Source: Chryseobacterium sp. CH21 (GTDB lineage: Bacteria > Bacteroidota > Bacteroidia > Flavobacteriales > Weeksellaceae). From it: a stretch of 64,000 bases of DNA. Below the pieces are notes generated by a model that saw only the letters and a list, made by a program, of their open reading frames with translations, made no database searches and was not told where the DNA came from. How positions within the stretch are numbered: position 1 is the first letter of the stretch; each line of letters starts with the position of its first letter. The position numbers and the translations under genes are program-made. Positions 45,648 through 54,195 of the stretch are shown here, piece after piece. The stretch lies in the NCBI RefSeq assembly GCF_004119445.1, contig NZ_QICI01000072.1:1-64000 (forward strand). Reading direction: 5' to 3'.

Positions 45648-46640
45648 ATGAAAAATAAATACAGAATATTAAAAATTGCTGTCACCGTAATCATCCTTGG
45701 ATTGTTACTGAGTTTCTCGTTGAAGAGATTCAGCCGCCAACAGATTACGGACAATAAGATTTCTGTAAAAATGAGTGAGAAAACTCCCGTTTATTTCGTC
45801 GATGAAAAAGACATCAGGGAGATCGTAAAAAAAGAAAATCCATCAGGAAATGTAGGTGATCTTAATATTCCTTCATTAGAAAAAAAGATCAACGCTCTTC
45901 CGGCCGTTGACAGTGCCAATGTCTACTTGAATCTGAATGGAAAGCTCAATCTGGATATCAAGCAGAGAGTTCCTGTATTCAGACTCAATAAAGATGGAAA
46001 GGACTTTTATGTAGATGAAAAAGGAATTGAATTCCCTATCTCGAGAACCTATTCGCATCCATGTATGCTGGTGACCGGAAATGTAAAACCGGATGAATAT
46101 GAAAAGCTGGCAGAGCTGGTAGAGAAAATTGACAAAGATGATTTCAGTAAAAAATATTTTATCGGAATCTCAAAAAATAAAGACAGCTACAGTCTCCTTA
46201 CAAGCGAGGGAAACTACAGAGTAGAGATTGGAGATCTTGATAATATTGATTTTAAAGTAAAAGGATTTAAAACTTTCGTAGAAAAATACCTTGTATATCA
46301 GGACCCTCAGAAATACAGCATGGTCTCTGTAAAATACCAGAATCAGATTGTCACTACTTTAAACCCTTATTTTAAAGAAAATGACAGTATTTTAAAAGCA
46401 GGAAAAATGGAATTGGCAAAAGCTCCTACAATAGCCGCCAAAAAGACGGAGACTAAGCCAAAAATAGCGGAAGCAAAAAAACAAATTCTACACCGGCCAA
46501 GCCGAAGGAGCCTACAAAGACAAAAACACATACAAAAGAAGCGAAAAAAACAGAAAAAAACCCACTGCCCCGGCAAAACCCAAGCCCAAGGCAAAAGTAA
46601 AAATAGAATAAGTCCTTCAGGACATTTAATACACAAATAG
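45648..46640 (+). CDS. ftsQ: FtsQ-like cell division protein (C-terminal frame doubtful)
   Basis: One N-terminal membrane helix (about 6-24) is followed by a periplasmic region with a POTRA-like start (VYFVDEKDIREIVKKENPS ... LPAVDSANVYLNLNGKLNLD). Position before ftsA supports FtsQ, the scaffold that links FtsL/B to the divisome. After about residue 275 the frame turns into an improbable basic sequence. Restoring one A at 46475-46481 and one at 46554-46560 gives instead a Lys/Pro/Ala-rich tail ending KAKVKIE with a stop at 46609-46611 (322 codons). Confidence 0.85.
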   Translation: MKNKYRILKIAVTVIILGLLLSFSLKRFSRQQITDNKISVKMSEKTPVYFVDEKDIREIVKKENPSGNVGDLNIPSLEKKINALPAVDSANVYLNLNGKLNLDIKQRVPVFRLNKDGKDFYVDEKGIEFPISRTYSHPCMLVTGNVKPDEYEKLAELVEKIDKDDFSKKYFIGISKNKDSYSLLTSEGNYRVEIGDLDNIDFKVKGFKTFVEKYLVYQDPQKYSMVSVKYQNQIVTTLNPYFKENDSILKAGKMELAKAPTIAAKKTETKPKIAEAKKQILHRPSRRSLQRQKHIQKKRKKQKKTHCPGKTQAQGKSKNRISPSGHLIHK

Positions 46641-46696
46641 GATAATATCCTTACAGAAAAAAGGAAAAAAGTAGAAAAAATCAAATCGATATAAAA

Positions 46697-48082
46697 ATGG
46701 AAAATCAAGAGTATTCAGTAGGTCTGGACATCGGGACAACGAAGATAGTCGCGATTGTCGGAAGAAGGAATGCACACGGGAAAATAGAAGTTCTCGGTGT
46801 AGGAAAAGCTAAAAGTCTTGGTGTTCATAAAGGGATTGTGAATAATATTTCACAAACCATCAATTCAATCAAGGCTGCAGTATCCGAAGCACAGTCCAGT
46901 GCTGGCGTTCCTATCCGCAAAGTCACGGTAGGTATTGCAGGAAAACACATACGTTCTCTGCAGCACTCCGATTATATTATGCGTGAACATCCGGATAAAT
47001 TTATTACAGACGATGACATCGAAGCATTAAAAGATCAGGTAAAAAAGCTGGTCATGCTTCCTGGAGAAGAAATTATCCACGTACTTCCTCAAGAATATAA
47101 AGTGGATTCCGAGGGGGAAATTCAAGAGCCCGTCGGGATGCACGGAAAGCGTTTAGAAGCTAACTTCCATGTTGTAGTAGGCCAAATGGGAAGCATCAGA
47201 AATATTGCAAGATGCGTTCGTGAAGCCGGATTAGAAATGGAAGCTCTTACATTAGAGCCATTAGCGTCTTCAGAAGCTGTCCTTACAAAAGAAGAAAAAG
47301 AAGCCGGTGTAGCCATTGTTGACATTGGTGGTGGTACTACAGATATTGCTATATTTAAAGATAATATCATCCGTCATACCTGTGTGATCCCATACGGTGG
47401 CGGAATTATTACCGAAGATATCAAAGAAGGATGTTCTATTATTGAGAAACATGCAGAACAACTGAAAGTAAAATTCGGTTCGGCTGTTCCCGAATTAGAA
47501 AAAGACAGTACTTTTGTAACCATTCCGGGGCTTCACGGAAGACCTGATAAAGAAATTTCTTTAAAAACTTTAGCACAAATTATCAATGCGAGAGTAGAAG
47601 AAGTTTTGGAAATGGTCAATACAGAACTGAAGGCTTACGGTGCTTTTGAACAAAAGAAAAAACTGATTGCTGGAATCGTTCTTACGGGTGGTGGTTCAAA
47701 CCTGAAACATCTTCGTCAGCTGGCCAATTATACTACAGGTTTCGACAGTAGAATCGGTTTTGCCAATGAATATATTGCCAATGATAAAAATCAGTACCTG
47801 AAAGGCCCTGAATTTGCTACCTCTATCGGGTTACTGATGGAGAGTTTAAAGATCAGAGACAAAAAACAGACTGCTGATGAAATCATAGAAGTTGTTGCAG
47901 AGCAGCCAAAGCAGGAAACTACTGCAGCACAAACAGAAACGGTTCAACCTGTTCAACAGGCAGCGCCAGTTCAGGAGCAGCATTCTTTTGAAAATGAAAA
48001 GCAAGAGAACAGAAAAGCGAAACTCACCTTCGGGCAGTCGCTTATGGAAAAAGTAAAAAAATTCTTTGAAGAAGTAGAGTAA
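46697..48082 (+). CDS. ftsA: cell division actin-like protein FtsA
   Basis: A 461-residue actin-fold ATPase that tethers FtsZ to the membrane. VGLDIGTTKIVAIVG is phosphate loop 1, EAGVAIVDIGGGTTDIAIF phosphate loop 2 and AGIVLTGGGSNLKHL the adenosine motif. The C-terminus ends with a Gln/Pro-rich linker and the amphipathic end LMEKVKKFFEEVE, the membrane-targeting helix. It is directly upstream of ftsZ. Confidence 0.96.
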   Translation: MENQEYSVGLDIGTTKIVAIVGRRNAHGKIEVLGVGKAKSLGVHKGIVNNISQTINSIKAAVSEAQSSAGVPIRKVTVGIAGKHIRSLQHSDYIMREHPDKFITDDDIEALKDQVKKLVMLPGEEIIHVLPQEYKVDSEGEIQEPVGMHGKRLEANFHVVVGQMGSIRNIARCVREAGLEMEALTLEPLASSEAVLTKEEKEAGVAIVDIGGGTTDIAIFKDNIIRHTCVIPYGGGIITEDIKEGCSIIEKHAEQLKVKFGSAVPELEKDSTFVTIPGLHGRPDKEISLKTLAQIINARVEEVLEMVNTELKAYGAFEQKKKLIAGIVLTGGGSNLKHLRQLANYTTGFDSRIGFANEYIANDKNQYLKGPEFATSIGLLMESLKIRDKKQTADEIIEVVAEQPKQETTAAQTETVQPVQQAAPVQEQHSFENEKQENRKAKLTFGQSLMEKVKKFFEEVE

Positions 48083-48173
48083 ATTATAAATGATGAATGA
48101 TAAGCGATAAACGATCTTTTCCTTATCAATTATCATTGATCAATTATCAATTATAATTATTAAAAATATAGTT
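48083..48173. repeat. ftsA-ftsZ spacer quasi-palindrome
   Basis: ATGATGAATGATAAGCGATA and AACGATC on the left face TATCAATTATCATTGATCAA and TTATCAATTATA on the right; the halves are partly inverse. The same word set occurs in the murE-mraY spacer. Confidence 0.55.
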
Positions 48174-49361
48174 ATGGAAAATATAGGTACACAAGGATTT
48201 TCATTTGATTTGCCAAAAGGAAATTCATCCATCATAAAAGTAATCGGTGTAGGGGGCGGTGGAAACAACGCGCTGAAGCACATGTACGAAAAAGGAATTC
48301 ACGGGGTTGACTTCGTGATCTGTAATACGGATGCTCAAACTCTAGATAATAACCCTGTTGCCAATAAAGTACAATTGGGAACTACCATTACCGAAGGTCT
48401 TGGAGCAGGAGCTGATCCTGAAGTAGGAGAAAAATCTGCCATCGAAAGTATTGAAGACATCAAGGCTGCTATGGGCCAAAACACCAAAATGGTGTTCATC
48501 ACTGCCGGAATGGGTGGTGGTACAGGTACCGGAGCCGCTCCAGTCATTGCTAAAGTAGCAAAAGACATGGGAATTTTAACAGTAGGTATTGTTACCGTTC
48601 CTTTTAGCTTTGAAGGGAAAAGAAGATTAGATCAGGCCGAAAACGGACTTGACAAACTAAAAAATAATGTTGACTCATTAATTGTTATCAATAACGATAA
48701 ATTAAGACAACAATTCGGAAACCTTGGATTTAAACAGGGATTCTCAAAAGCTGATGAAGTTCTAGCCAATGCGGCAAAAGGTATGGCAGAAGTTATTACG
48801 GGTTACTTTGATGTAAACATTGACTTTAGAGATGCTAAATCTGTACTTCAGAATTCTGGTACAGCATTGATGTCTACTGGGACGGCTTCAGGTGAAAATA
48901 AAGCTGAAGAAGCAGTAAGAAAAGCTCTTGATTCCCCATTATTGAATGATAATAAGATTACAGGTGCTAAAAACGTTCTATTGTTGATCAGAAGTGGTGC
49001 TGAAGAAGTTACGATGGACGAAATCGGTATCATTATGGACCACATCCAGAAAGAAGCAGGAAACACTGCAGATATTATCTTTGGGGTGGGTGCAGATGAA
49101 GAATTAGGAGATGCAGTAAGCGTTCTTGTTATTGCTACAGGATTCTCAAACGAGAATAAGAAATTTGCAGGTCCTACAGAAAAAATCAGAATCAGCCTTA
49201 ACGATAGTTTTGAAGCTCAGAAAAACTCTCCTTTCAAAACAAGAGAGGAAAGAGAATCAGCTCCTGAAACAACACATGATTTTGGCGGTAAAAACCTTTT
49301 CAGACTAGATGACGAAGACCATAGCACTCCCTTCAATGCAGCATCTACGGAAAAAAAATGA
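48174..49361 (+). CDS. ftsZ: cell division GTPase FtsZ (core; frame ends at A8)
   Basis: The tubulin-like GTPase that forms the division ring. GVGGGGNNALKHM and the T4 signature GGGTGTG (114-120) bind GTP; NNDKLRQQFG and VDFRDAKSV-like FRDAKSVLQNSG are family motifs. The frame stops at 49361 right after an A8 run at 49351-49358. Restoring one A fuses it with the next frame (49358-50083) to 637 codons, the long-tailed form usual in Flavobacteriia. Because FtsZ is essential and the tail carries the FtsA-binding peptide, the stop is probably an artefact. Confidence 0.96.
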   Translation: MENIGTQGFSFDLPKGNSSIIKVIGVGGGGNNALKHMYEKGIHGVDFVICNTDAQTLDNNPVANKVQLGTTITEGLGAGADPEVGEKSAIESIEDIKAAMGQNTKMVFITAGMGGGTGTGAAPVIAKVAKDMGILTVGIVTVPFSFEGKRRLDQAENGLDKLKNNVDSLIVINNDKLRQQFGNLGFKQGFSKADEVLANAAKGMAEVITGYFDVNIDFRDAKSVLQNSGTALMSTGTASGENKAEEAVRKALDSPLLNDNKITGAKNVLLLIRSGAEEVTMDEIGIIMDHIQKEAGNTADIIFGVGADEELGDAVSVLVIATGFSNENKKFAGPTEKIRISLNDSFEAQKNSPFKTREERESAPETTHDFGGKNLFRLDDEDHSTPFNAASTEKK

Positions 49362-50083
49362 TTATTGAAGAAGAGCAGCCAAGAGCTGAAATAAAATTCT
49401 TTGATAAAGAGGAAGATACCGTAAATACTCCTGAACAAAACTGGAGAAATGAAGAGGAAGAACAGGAATACAGCTTGCTTTCAATTGATGAAGAGAATGA
49501 AGATCCAAATGATCTTGAAATCCAGTCTTTTTCATTTGATTTTGAAAATAAAAAAGATGAGCCACAGTCCGGAACAACCTTCAACAACTCTTTTTCTGAG
49601 GAAAAACCTGTTGAATTCAGTTTCTTTGTAAACGAGCCTGTAAGAAATGAGCCTAATACTGATTTCGGACAGCCAAAAGCGGAGTTTAATACGCCCACCA
49701 ATGCTGCGGTAGCAGAGCCTGCTCAAAAAATAGAAACATTCTACCAAAAGCAGGAAGAGCCAAAAGCAGAAACAAAACCTGCATTTGAAAACAAAACAGA
49801 AATTGAAACTCCAAAAACTGAAGAATCAGAATTCACGTTTGTGAATAAAACGATGGATCAGGAAAGAGTCATTGAAAGAAGAAATAAATTAAAAGAATTC
49901 AACTCACGCTACCAAAGTTTTGACAGCACAAGTGAGTTTGAATCTATTCCTGCTTTCAAAAGAAAAAATATCTCGATTGACGGAAACAATGCTTCAGATC
50001 AGAACATCAATACGTATCTGTCTGACAACAATGGATCTATGCAGATCAGAGAAAACAGATTTTTAAATAAAGACGTAGACTAA
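49358..50083 (+). CDS. C-terminal tail of FtsZ (separate frame as read)
   Basis: Encodes 241 residues of acidic, Glu/Pro/Asn-rich low-complexity linker followed by a conserved end, RIENRFLNKDVD-like (IRENRFLNKDVD), matching the C-terminal peptide of flavobacterial FtsZ (LRENNSFLHDNVD type). It has no independent domain or start context: its ATG lies within the A8 run region at the end of the core frame. It is best read as part of ftsZ, 48174-50083. Confidence 0.85.
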   Translation: MIIEEEQPRAEIKFFDKEEDTVNTPEQNWRNEEEEQEYSLLSIDEENEDPNDLEIQSFSFDFENKKDEPQSGTTFNNSFSEEKPVEFSFFVNEPVRNEPNTDFGQPKAEFNTPTNAAVAEPAQKIETFYQKQEEPKAETKPAFENKTEIETPKTEESEFTFVNKTMDQERVIERRNKLKEFNSRYQSFDSTSEFESIPAFKRKNISIDGNNASDQNINTYLSDNNGSMQIRENRFLNKDVD

Positions 50084-50172
50084 ATTTCTATTGGCAGCTG
50101 GCTACTAGCGAATGGCTTTCGAGACCATATAAAAGCTATCAGCCAACTGCCAGAAGCCAAAAGCAAACAACC
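50084..50172. repeat. ftsZ-yqeY spacer quasi-palindrome
   Basis: TGGCAGCTGGCT near 50091-50102 is complementary, with one mismatch, to AGCCAACTGCCA near 50141-50152, and GAATGGCTTTCGAGACC lies between. No frame was seen. Confidence 0.5.
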
Positions 50173-50619
50173 ATGAGTTTAGAAAATACAATAAGCGAAG
50201 CTATAAAAACAGCCATGAGAGAAAAAGACAGAGTAGCTCTGGATTCTCTTCGTGCTGTAAAATCTCAGATTCTTCTTTTAAAAACAGAAGCAAGAGGCGC
50301 TGAAGTTTCTGCAGAGCAGGAAATTGCCATTCTGCAGAGAATGATCAAGCAGCGTAAAGACTCTTTTGAGCAGTTCACCGCTCAGGGCAGACAGGACCTT
50401 GCAGAAGTAGAAGAAGCTCAAAGTAAAGTCATTGAAAAGTTTTTACCTCAACAACTTTCTGCTGAAGAATTAGAAACAGAAATTAAGAATATTATTTCAG
50501 AAACCGGAGCTGAATCTATCAAAGATTTAGGGAAGGTAATGGGAGCCGCTTCAAAAGCATTAGCCGGAAAATCAGATGGAAAAAGCATTTCCGAGATGGC
50601 TAAAAAGCTCCTTTCATAA
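50173..50619 (+). CDS. YqeY / GatB-tail domain protein
   Basis: A 148-residue helical protein with the YqeY pattern: ISEAIKTAMREKDRVALDSL, RAVKSQIL, then EEAQSKVIEKFLPQQLSAEE and LGKVMGAASKALAGKSDGKS. It resembles the tRNA-binding tail of amidotransferase subunit GatB and may bind tRNA or act in amidation; the stand-alone role is unknown. It closes the dcw cluster, as in many Bacteroidota. Confidence 0.92.
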   Translation: MSLENTISEAIKTAMREKDRVALDSLRAVKSQILLLKTEARGAEVSAEQEIAILQRMIKQRKDSFEQFTAQGRQDLAEVEEAQSKVIEKFLPQQLSAEELETEIKNIISETGAESIKDLGKVMGAASKALAGKSDGKSISEMAKKLLS

Positions 50620-50720
50620 TGTGATTCATATTCGGGTTTTTGGGATTAATCTCAAATTCCGGAATAATGCATCTCATTCCATAACTAAGGATATACAACC
50701 TTTGCATATCGATTTGATTA

Positions 50721-50750
50721 GAAGCCCGGAACTCTTCAGTTCCGGGCTTC
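50721..50750 (+). terminator. intrinsic hairpin after the dcw cluster
   Basis: GAAGCCCGGAACT (50721-50733) pairs perfectly with AGTTCCGGGCTTC (50738-50750) over a 4-nt loop. It is strong but has a weak T run. It probably ends the dcw transcript 100 nt after yqeY. The rest of the 50620-51076 gap is AT-rich with no frame of note. Confidence 0.75.
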
Positions 50751-51046
50751 ACTTTGTTTGGATATTAAAGTTTGTTAATCAGTTTGATTCTAAACTGAAA
50801 AAAGAATTAAGATACTACCATATTTCAGAAAGTATTTAAGTGATTGATTGCTTGAGGGAAAGCGTTTAAATGTTTTTTCACGGTCGTTTGTTTTTCAGAA
50901 TCATTTCAAATTTAATAATAATATTTTATTATTCCTAGTATTATTTCATGTTTTTTAGAATATTATTGCAATATTAATATTTGATTAATTTTTTATGACT
51001 AAACGATTGATAGTTTTTATATATTGAAGAAAAGCAAAGAATTGCT

Positions 51047-51054
51047 TAACTTTG
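51047..51054 (+). promoter_or_regulatory. -7 promoter element of the bacilliredoxin gene
   Basis: TAACTTTG matches TAnnTTTG, 22 nt before the start; ATTG at 51023-51026, 20 nt upstream, is a plausible -33 element. Confidence 0.6.
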
Positions 51055-51076
51055 TACAGATAAAAAACAATAATAT

Positions 51077-51487
51077 ATGTATCCAACAGATTTGGTAATG
51101 CCTATGAAGGCAGAGCTTACAGATAAAGGTTTCCAAGATTTAACAACTCCAACTCAGGTAGAAGATGCTTTAAAGCAATCAGGAACTACGTTATTGGTCA
51201 TCAATTCTGTATGTGGTTGCGCTGCAGGAGCTGCAAGACCAGGAGTAGTATACTCTTTAACAGGAGATAAGAAACCTGATCACTTAACAACTGTATTTGC
51301 AGGATTTGATACTGAGGCTGTAGTAGAAGCAAGAAAACACCTTGCTCCATTTCCTCCAAGTTCTCCATGTGTAGCCCTTTTCAAAGATGGTGAATTGGTT
51401 CACATGCTGGAAAGACACCACATCGAAGGAAACCCTGCAGGAGCTATTGCAGCAAACCTTCAGGCTGCTTACGATGAGTACTGCTAG
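51077..51487 (+). CDS. BrxA/BrxB-type bacilliredoxin (YphP/UPF0403)
   Basis: A 136-residue thioredoxin-fold protein with the redox motif Cys46-Gly-Cys48 in VINSVCGCAAGAARP, the hallmark of the BrxA/BrxB (YphP) family. FPPSSPCVALFKDGELVHML and HHIEGNPAGAIA follow. In Firmicutes these proteins remove bacillithiol from oxidised cysteines; in Bacteroidota they probably act on a similar low-molecular thiol. It has its own promoter and terminator. Confidence 0.92.
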   Translation: MYPTDLVMPMKAELTDKGFQDLTTPTQVEDALKQSGTTLLVINSVCGCAAGAARPGVVYSLTGDKKPDHLTTVFAGFDTEAVVEARKHLAPFPPSSPCVALFKDGELVHMLERHHIEGNPAGAIAANLQAAYDEYC

Positions 51488-51507
51488 TAAACAATGAACT
51501 AAATATC

Positions 51508-51538
51508 AAACCGTTACATATTTTGTAACGGTTTTTTT
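51508..51538 (+). terminator. intrinsic terminator of the bacilliredoxin gene
   Basis: AAACCGTTACA (51508-51518) pairs perfectly with TGTAACGGTTT (51524-51534), followed by T. Confidence 0.9.
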
Positions 51539-51579
51539 ATTTAATCAGTTAAAAAATTTTCTGAAAATTCAAATATCAT

Positions 51580-51587
51580 TATATTTG
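51580..51587 (+). promoter_or_regulatory. -7 promoter element of the GH3 gene
   Basis: TATATTTG matches TAnnTTTG and ends only 5 nt before the ATG at 51593, so the mRNA would be leaderless or nearly so. Confidence 0.6.
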
Positions 51588-51592
51588 TTGGA

Positions 51593-53106
51593 ATGGCAAC
51601 CAAAGCACTTTTCAACACCGTAGTCAACTGGTTCATCCGACAAAGAATAGACCAGATACAGAATTTCATGGATCATCCCATTGAAACACAGAAAGGTATA
51701 CTCTTTTCTCAGCTGTTTCATGCAGAGGACACGGAATATGGCAAGCTATACGGATTCAATTCTATATCAAGTTATCAGGATTTTAAAAACAAGGTTCCGA
51801 TTGTTACCTATGAAGAAATGGAGCCTTATATTGAAAAAGCAAGACAGGGACAGAAAGATGTAAGCTGGCCCGGTCTGATTAAGCATTTTGCCAAATCATC
51901 AGGAACCACCAACGCCAAGAGCAAATTTATCCCCATCTCGACTGAAAGTCTTGAATACTGTCATATGAAGGCAGGAAAAGATATGGTTTCCATTTATGCC
52001 AATAATCACCCCGAAAATCAGCTTTTTAATTATAAAAATTTACGACTTGGGGGGAGTTCAGAATTATATGCCGATTTCAATACAAAATTCGGAGACTTAT
52101 CGGCTATTTTAATTGACAATCTTCCGTTTTGGGTAGAAATTACCACTACTCCCAGCAAGAAGGTTTCTTTAATGGGGGAATGGGAAAGCAAACTGAAAGC
52201 CATTACCTCTGAAGTAAAAAACGAAGATGTGGGCAGCATCCTTGGGGTACCAAGCTGGATGATGGTTCTCCTGCAAAGAGTAGTAAAGGAATCCAATATT
52301 GAAAGTATTTCGGAGCTCTGGCCTAATCTGGAGGTATTTTTTCACGGTGGAATCAGTTTTAAGCCCTACAGGGAACAATTCAGACAGATCATCGGAAAAA
52401 ACATCAATTACTACGAAATTTACAATGCTTCTGAAGGCTTCTTCGGTATACAGGACAGATCAGACAGTGATGAGATGCTTCTGATGCTGGATTATGGTAT
52501 TTTTATGAATTCATTCCTATGGATCAGTTCCATTTTTCAAATCCAAAAGTTGTGAGCCTGGAAGATGTAGAAGTCGGGAAAAACTATGCAATGGTGATCA
52601 CAACTAATGGGGGACTTTGGAGATACCTGATTGGAGATACTGTCGTATTTACTTCAACCAATCCGTTCAGGATAAAAATAACGGGAAGAACAAAACATTA
52701 TATCAACGCTTTTGGGGAAGAACTGATGATTACCAATGTGGAATCTGCTCTTTCAAAAGCCTGCGAAGCAACGGGAGCACAAGTCACAGATTTTACGGGA
52801 GCACCGGTTTTCATGAAAGGAAATGAAGGCGGCGCTCATGAATGGATCTTTGAATTCAGCCAGCATCCTGATAATCTGGACAGCTTTATTGATGCTTTTG
52901 ATAAGCATTTAAAGACCATCAACTCAGATTATGAAGCTAAGAGATACAACAATATAACGCTTAAAAGACCTATTGTACATATTGCTAAAAACAACCTGTT
53001 TTATCATTGGCTGGAGGCCAAAGGAAAGCTTGGCGGGCAAAATAAAGTACCGAGATTAAGCAATGACAGGGAATATATAGACCCATTGCTGGAGATGAAT
53101 AAATAA
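51593..53106 (+). pseudogene. GH3 auxin-responsive-promoter family protein (frame broken at T5)
   Basis: An acyl-adenylate-forming enzyme of the GH3 superfamily. It has YEEMEPYIEKA, the P-loop-like KHFAKSSGTTNAKSKFIPIS, EIYNASEGFFGIQD and GGLWRYLIGDTV. The first frame stops at 52555 and the second, from 52519, carries the rest. Restoring one T at 52500-52504 joins them as YGIFYEFIPMDQFHFSN, giving 505 codons, the normal family size. GH3 proteins conjugate amino acids to carboxylic acids in plants; bacterial substrates are unknown. It is a stand-alone gene. Confidence 0.88.
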
Positions 53107-53325
53107 AGATTATTTCTTAAAGGCAAAGGTTTCAGCGGTGTGCTGTAATTTTTGAGAGAGCATGAGAGAGCAAAAGATTACGACTTTGTCGTTGGTGAAG
53201 CGAGAAGACAGCCAACACGCTTAGAAAGAATCAATTTCATTGATCCCATACTTTGCCTCCTTAAAAGTAAAAGCTTCAATAATAAAAACTTTGCGTTAAA
53301 AAAATCTATTCACAGATAACAAATA

Positions 53326-53358
53326 AAAAGCCGCAATTCTGATTGAATTACGGCTTTT
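53326..53358. terminator. bidirectional terminator between convergent genes
   Basis: AAAAGCCGCAATTC (53326-53339) pairs with GAATTACGGCTTTT (53345-53358) with one mismatch, A on one side and T on the other. It lies between the GH3 gene and the convergent lipoprotein gene; the rest of 53107-53325 holds nothing recognisable. Confidence 0.8.
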
Positions 53359-53361
53359 ATT

Positions 53362-53805
53362 TTATTTGCTTAAGTCTTCTTTTACTTTTTTAGCAGCTTC
53401 CTCTACTTTTGAAGCTCCCTTTTTAGCGGCTTCTTTAGCATCTTTCCCAACTTCCTGTGCTCCGGTTTTAATATCTTTTCCTACTTTATTAGCCTCTGTT
53501 TTGATATCTTGTCCTGCTTTATGAAGATCTTGTTTCGTTTTATCTGCAGTGGCATCAATTTTATCTTTAGCCTTCTGAGCAGCATCGTCTATCTTATTTC
53601 CAGCGGCATCTACTTTAGCCTTCACATCTTCTTTAGCATCGTTGATCTTCGCCGTATCAACAGTGTTTGGGGTTTCTGTAACGGTAGTTGTTGTAGTGGT
53701 AACGGATCCATCAGCATTTTCTACCTGTTCTGTTTTTGTTGTTGATTTTGTACATGCTACAGTGAATACTGAGATCACTGCTGCGGCAAGAATTGTTTTT
53801 TTCAT
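53362..53805 (-). CDS. lipoprotein with amphipathic Lys/Ala/Asp repeats
   Basis: A 147-residue protein with a lipoprotein signal (lipobox TVAC, Cys at about residue 18) and a Thr-rich linker. About 90 residues of imperfect 11-mer-like repeats follow (KVGKDIKTGAQEVGKDAKEA pattern), predicted as long amphipathic helices like LEA or apolipoprotein repeats. It probably covers or protects membrane or envelope proteins, perhaps under stress. It lies 23 nt downstream of a second small lipoprotein gene on the same strand. Confidence 0.75.
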   Translation of the reverse strand: MKKTILAAAVISVFTVACTKSTTKTEQVENADGSVTTTTTTVTETPNTVDTAKINDAKEDVKAKVDAAGNKIDDAAQKAKDKIDATADKTKQDLHKAGQDIKTEANKVGKDIKTGAQEVGKDAKEAAKKGASKVEEAAKKVKEDLSK

Positions 53806-53828
53806 ATTGTATATTGTTTTAATGATGT

Positions 53829-54191
53829 TTATTGTGTTTTAGTTTCTGAGGATGGTGGTGTTTCTGAAGTTTTCTGTTTCTTTTCTGCTTCAGCTTTTTT
53901 CTTCTCCTCTTCCTGTTTTGCTTTATTTTCTTTTTCCAGCTCCGCTTTTATCTTATTCTCTTCCTCCTGAAGCTTTTTAGCCTGCTTTACCGAATCAAGA
54001 TATTGAGGAGAAGACATTCTTATCTTTCTTGCAATATCTACTGAAACAGCTCCTGTGGAAAAGGAATCAACAGCTGCTGTATCATACTTGATCATCACTT
54101 CCTGTTCGGCACCAAATCCCGGAGATTCTTTCTTCGAGCAGGCAGTAAAGAGAAGTATAAAGACGAAAATCGCAGACAATATATTTTTCAT
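53829..54191 (-). CDS. small lipoprotein with charged coiled coil
   Basis: A 120-residue lipoprotein (lipobox FTAC, Cys18) with a short conserved-looking region (MSSPQYLDSVKQAKKLQEEE) and a Glu/Lys coiled coil to the end (KAEAEKKQKTSETPPSSETK). Unknown family. It starts 4 nt before the end of the phosphatase-family gene, so the four genes 53362-55166 are likely one transcription unit. Confidence 0.7.
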   Translation of the reverse strand: MKNILSAIFVFILLFTACSKKESPGFGAEQEVMIKYDTAAVDSFSTGAVSVDIARKIRMSSPQYLDSVKQAKKLQEEENKIKAELEKENKAKQEEEKKKAEAEKKQKTSETPPSSETKTQ

Positions 54192-54195
54192 GGAA

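Noticed and set aside
46481..46640. Basic Arg/Lys/Gln-rich tail of FtsQ as read
   Set aside because: The corrected frames give a Lys/Pro/Ala tail of a kind seen in related proteins; the read tail is the expected out-of-frame product of A-rich codons.
50576..50839. 87-residue frame after yqeY
   Set aside because: It overlaps the yqeY end and runs through a terminator stem; no domain.
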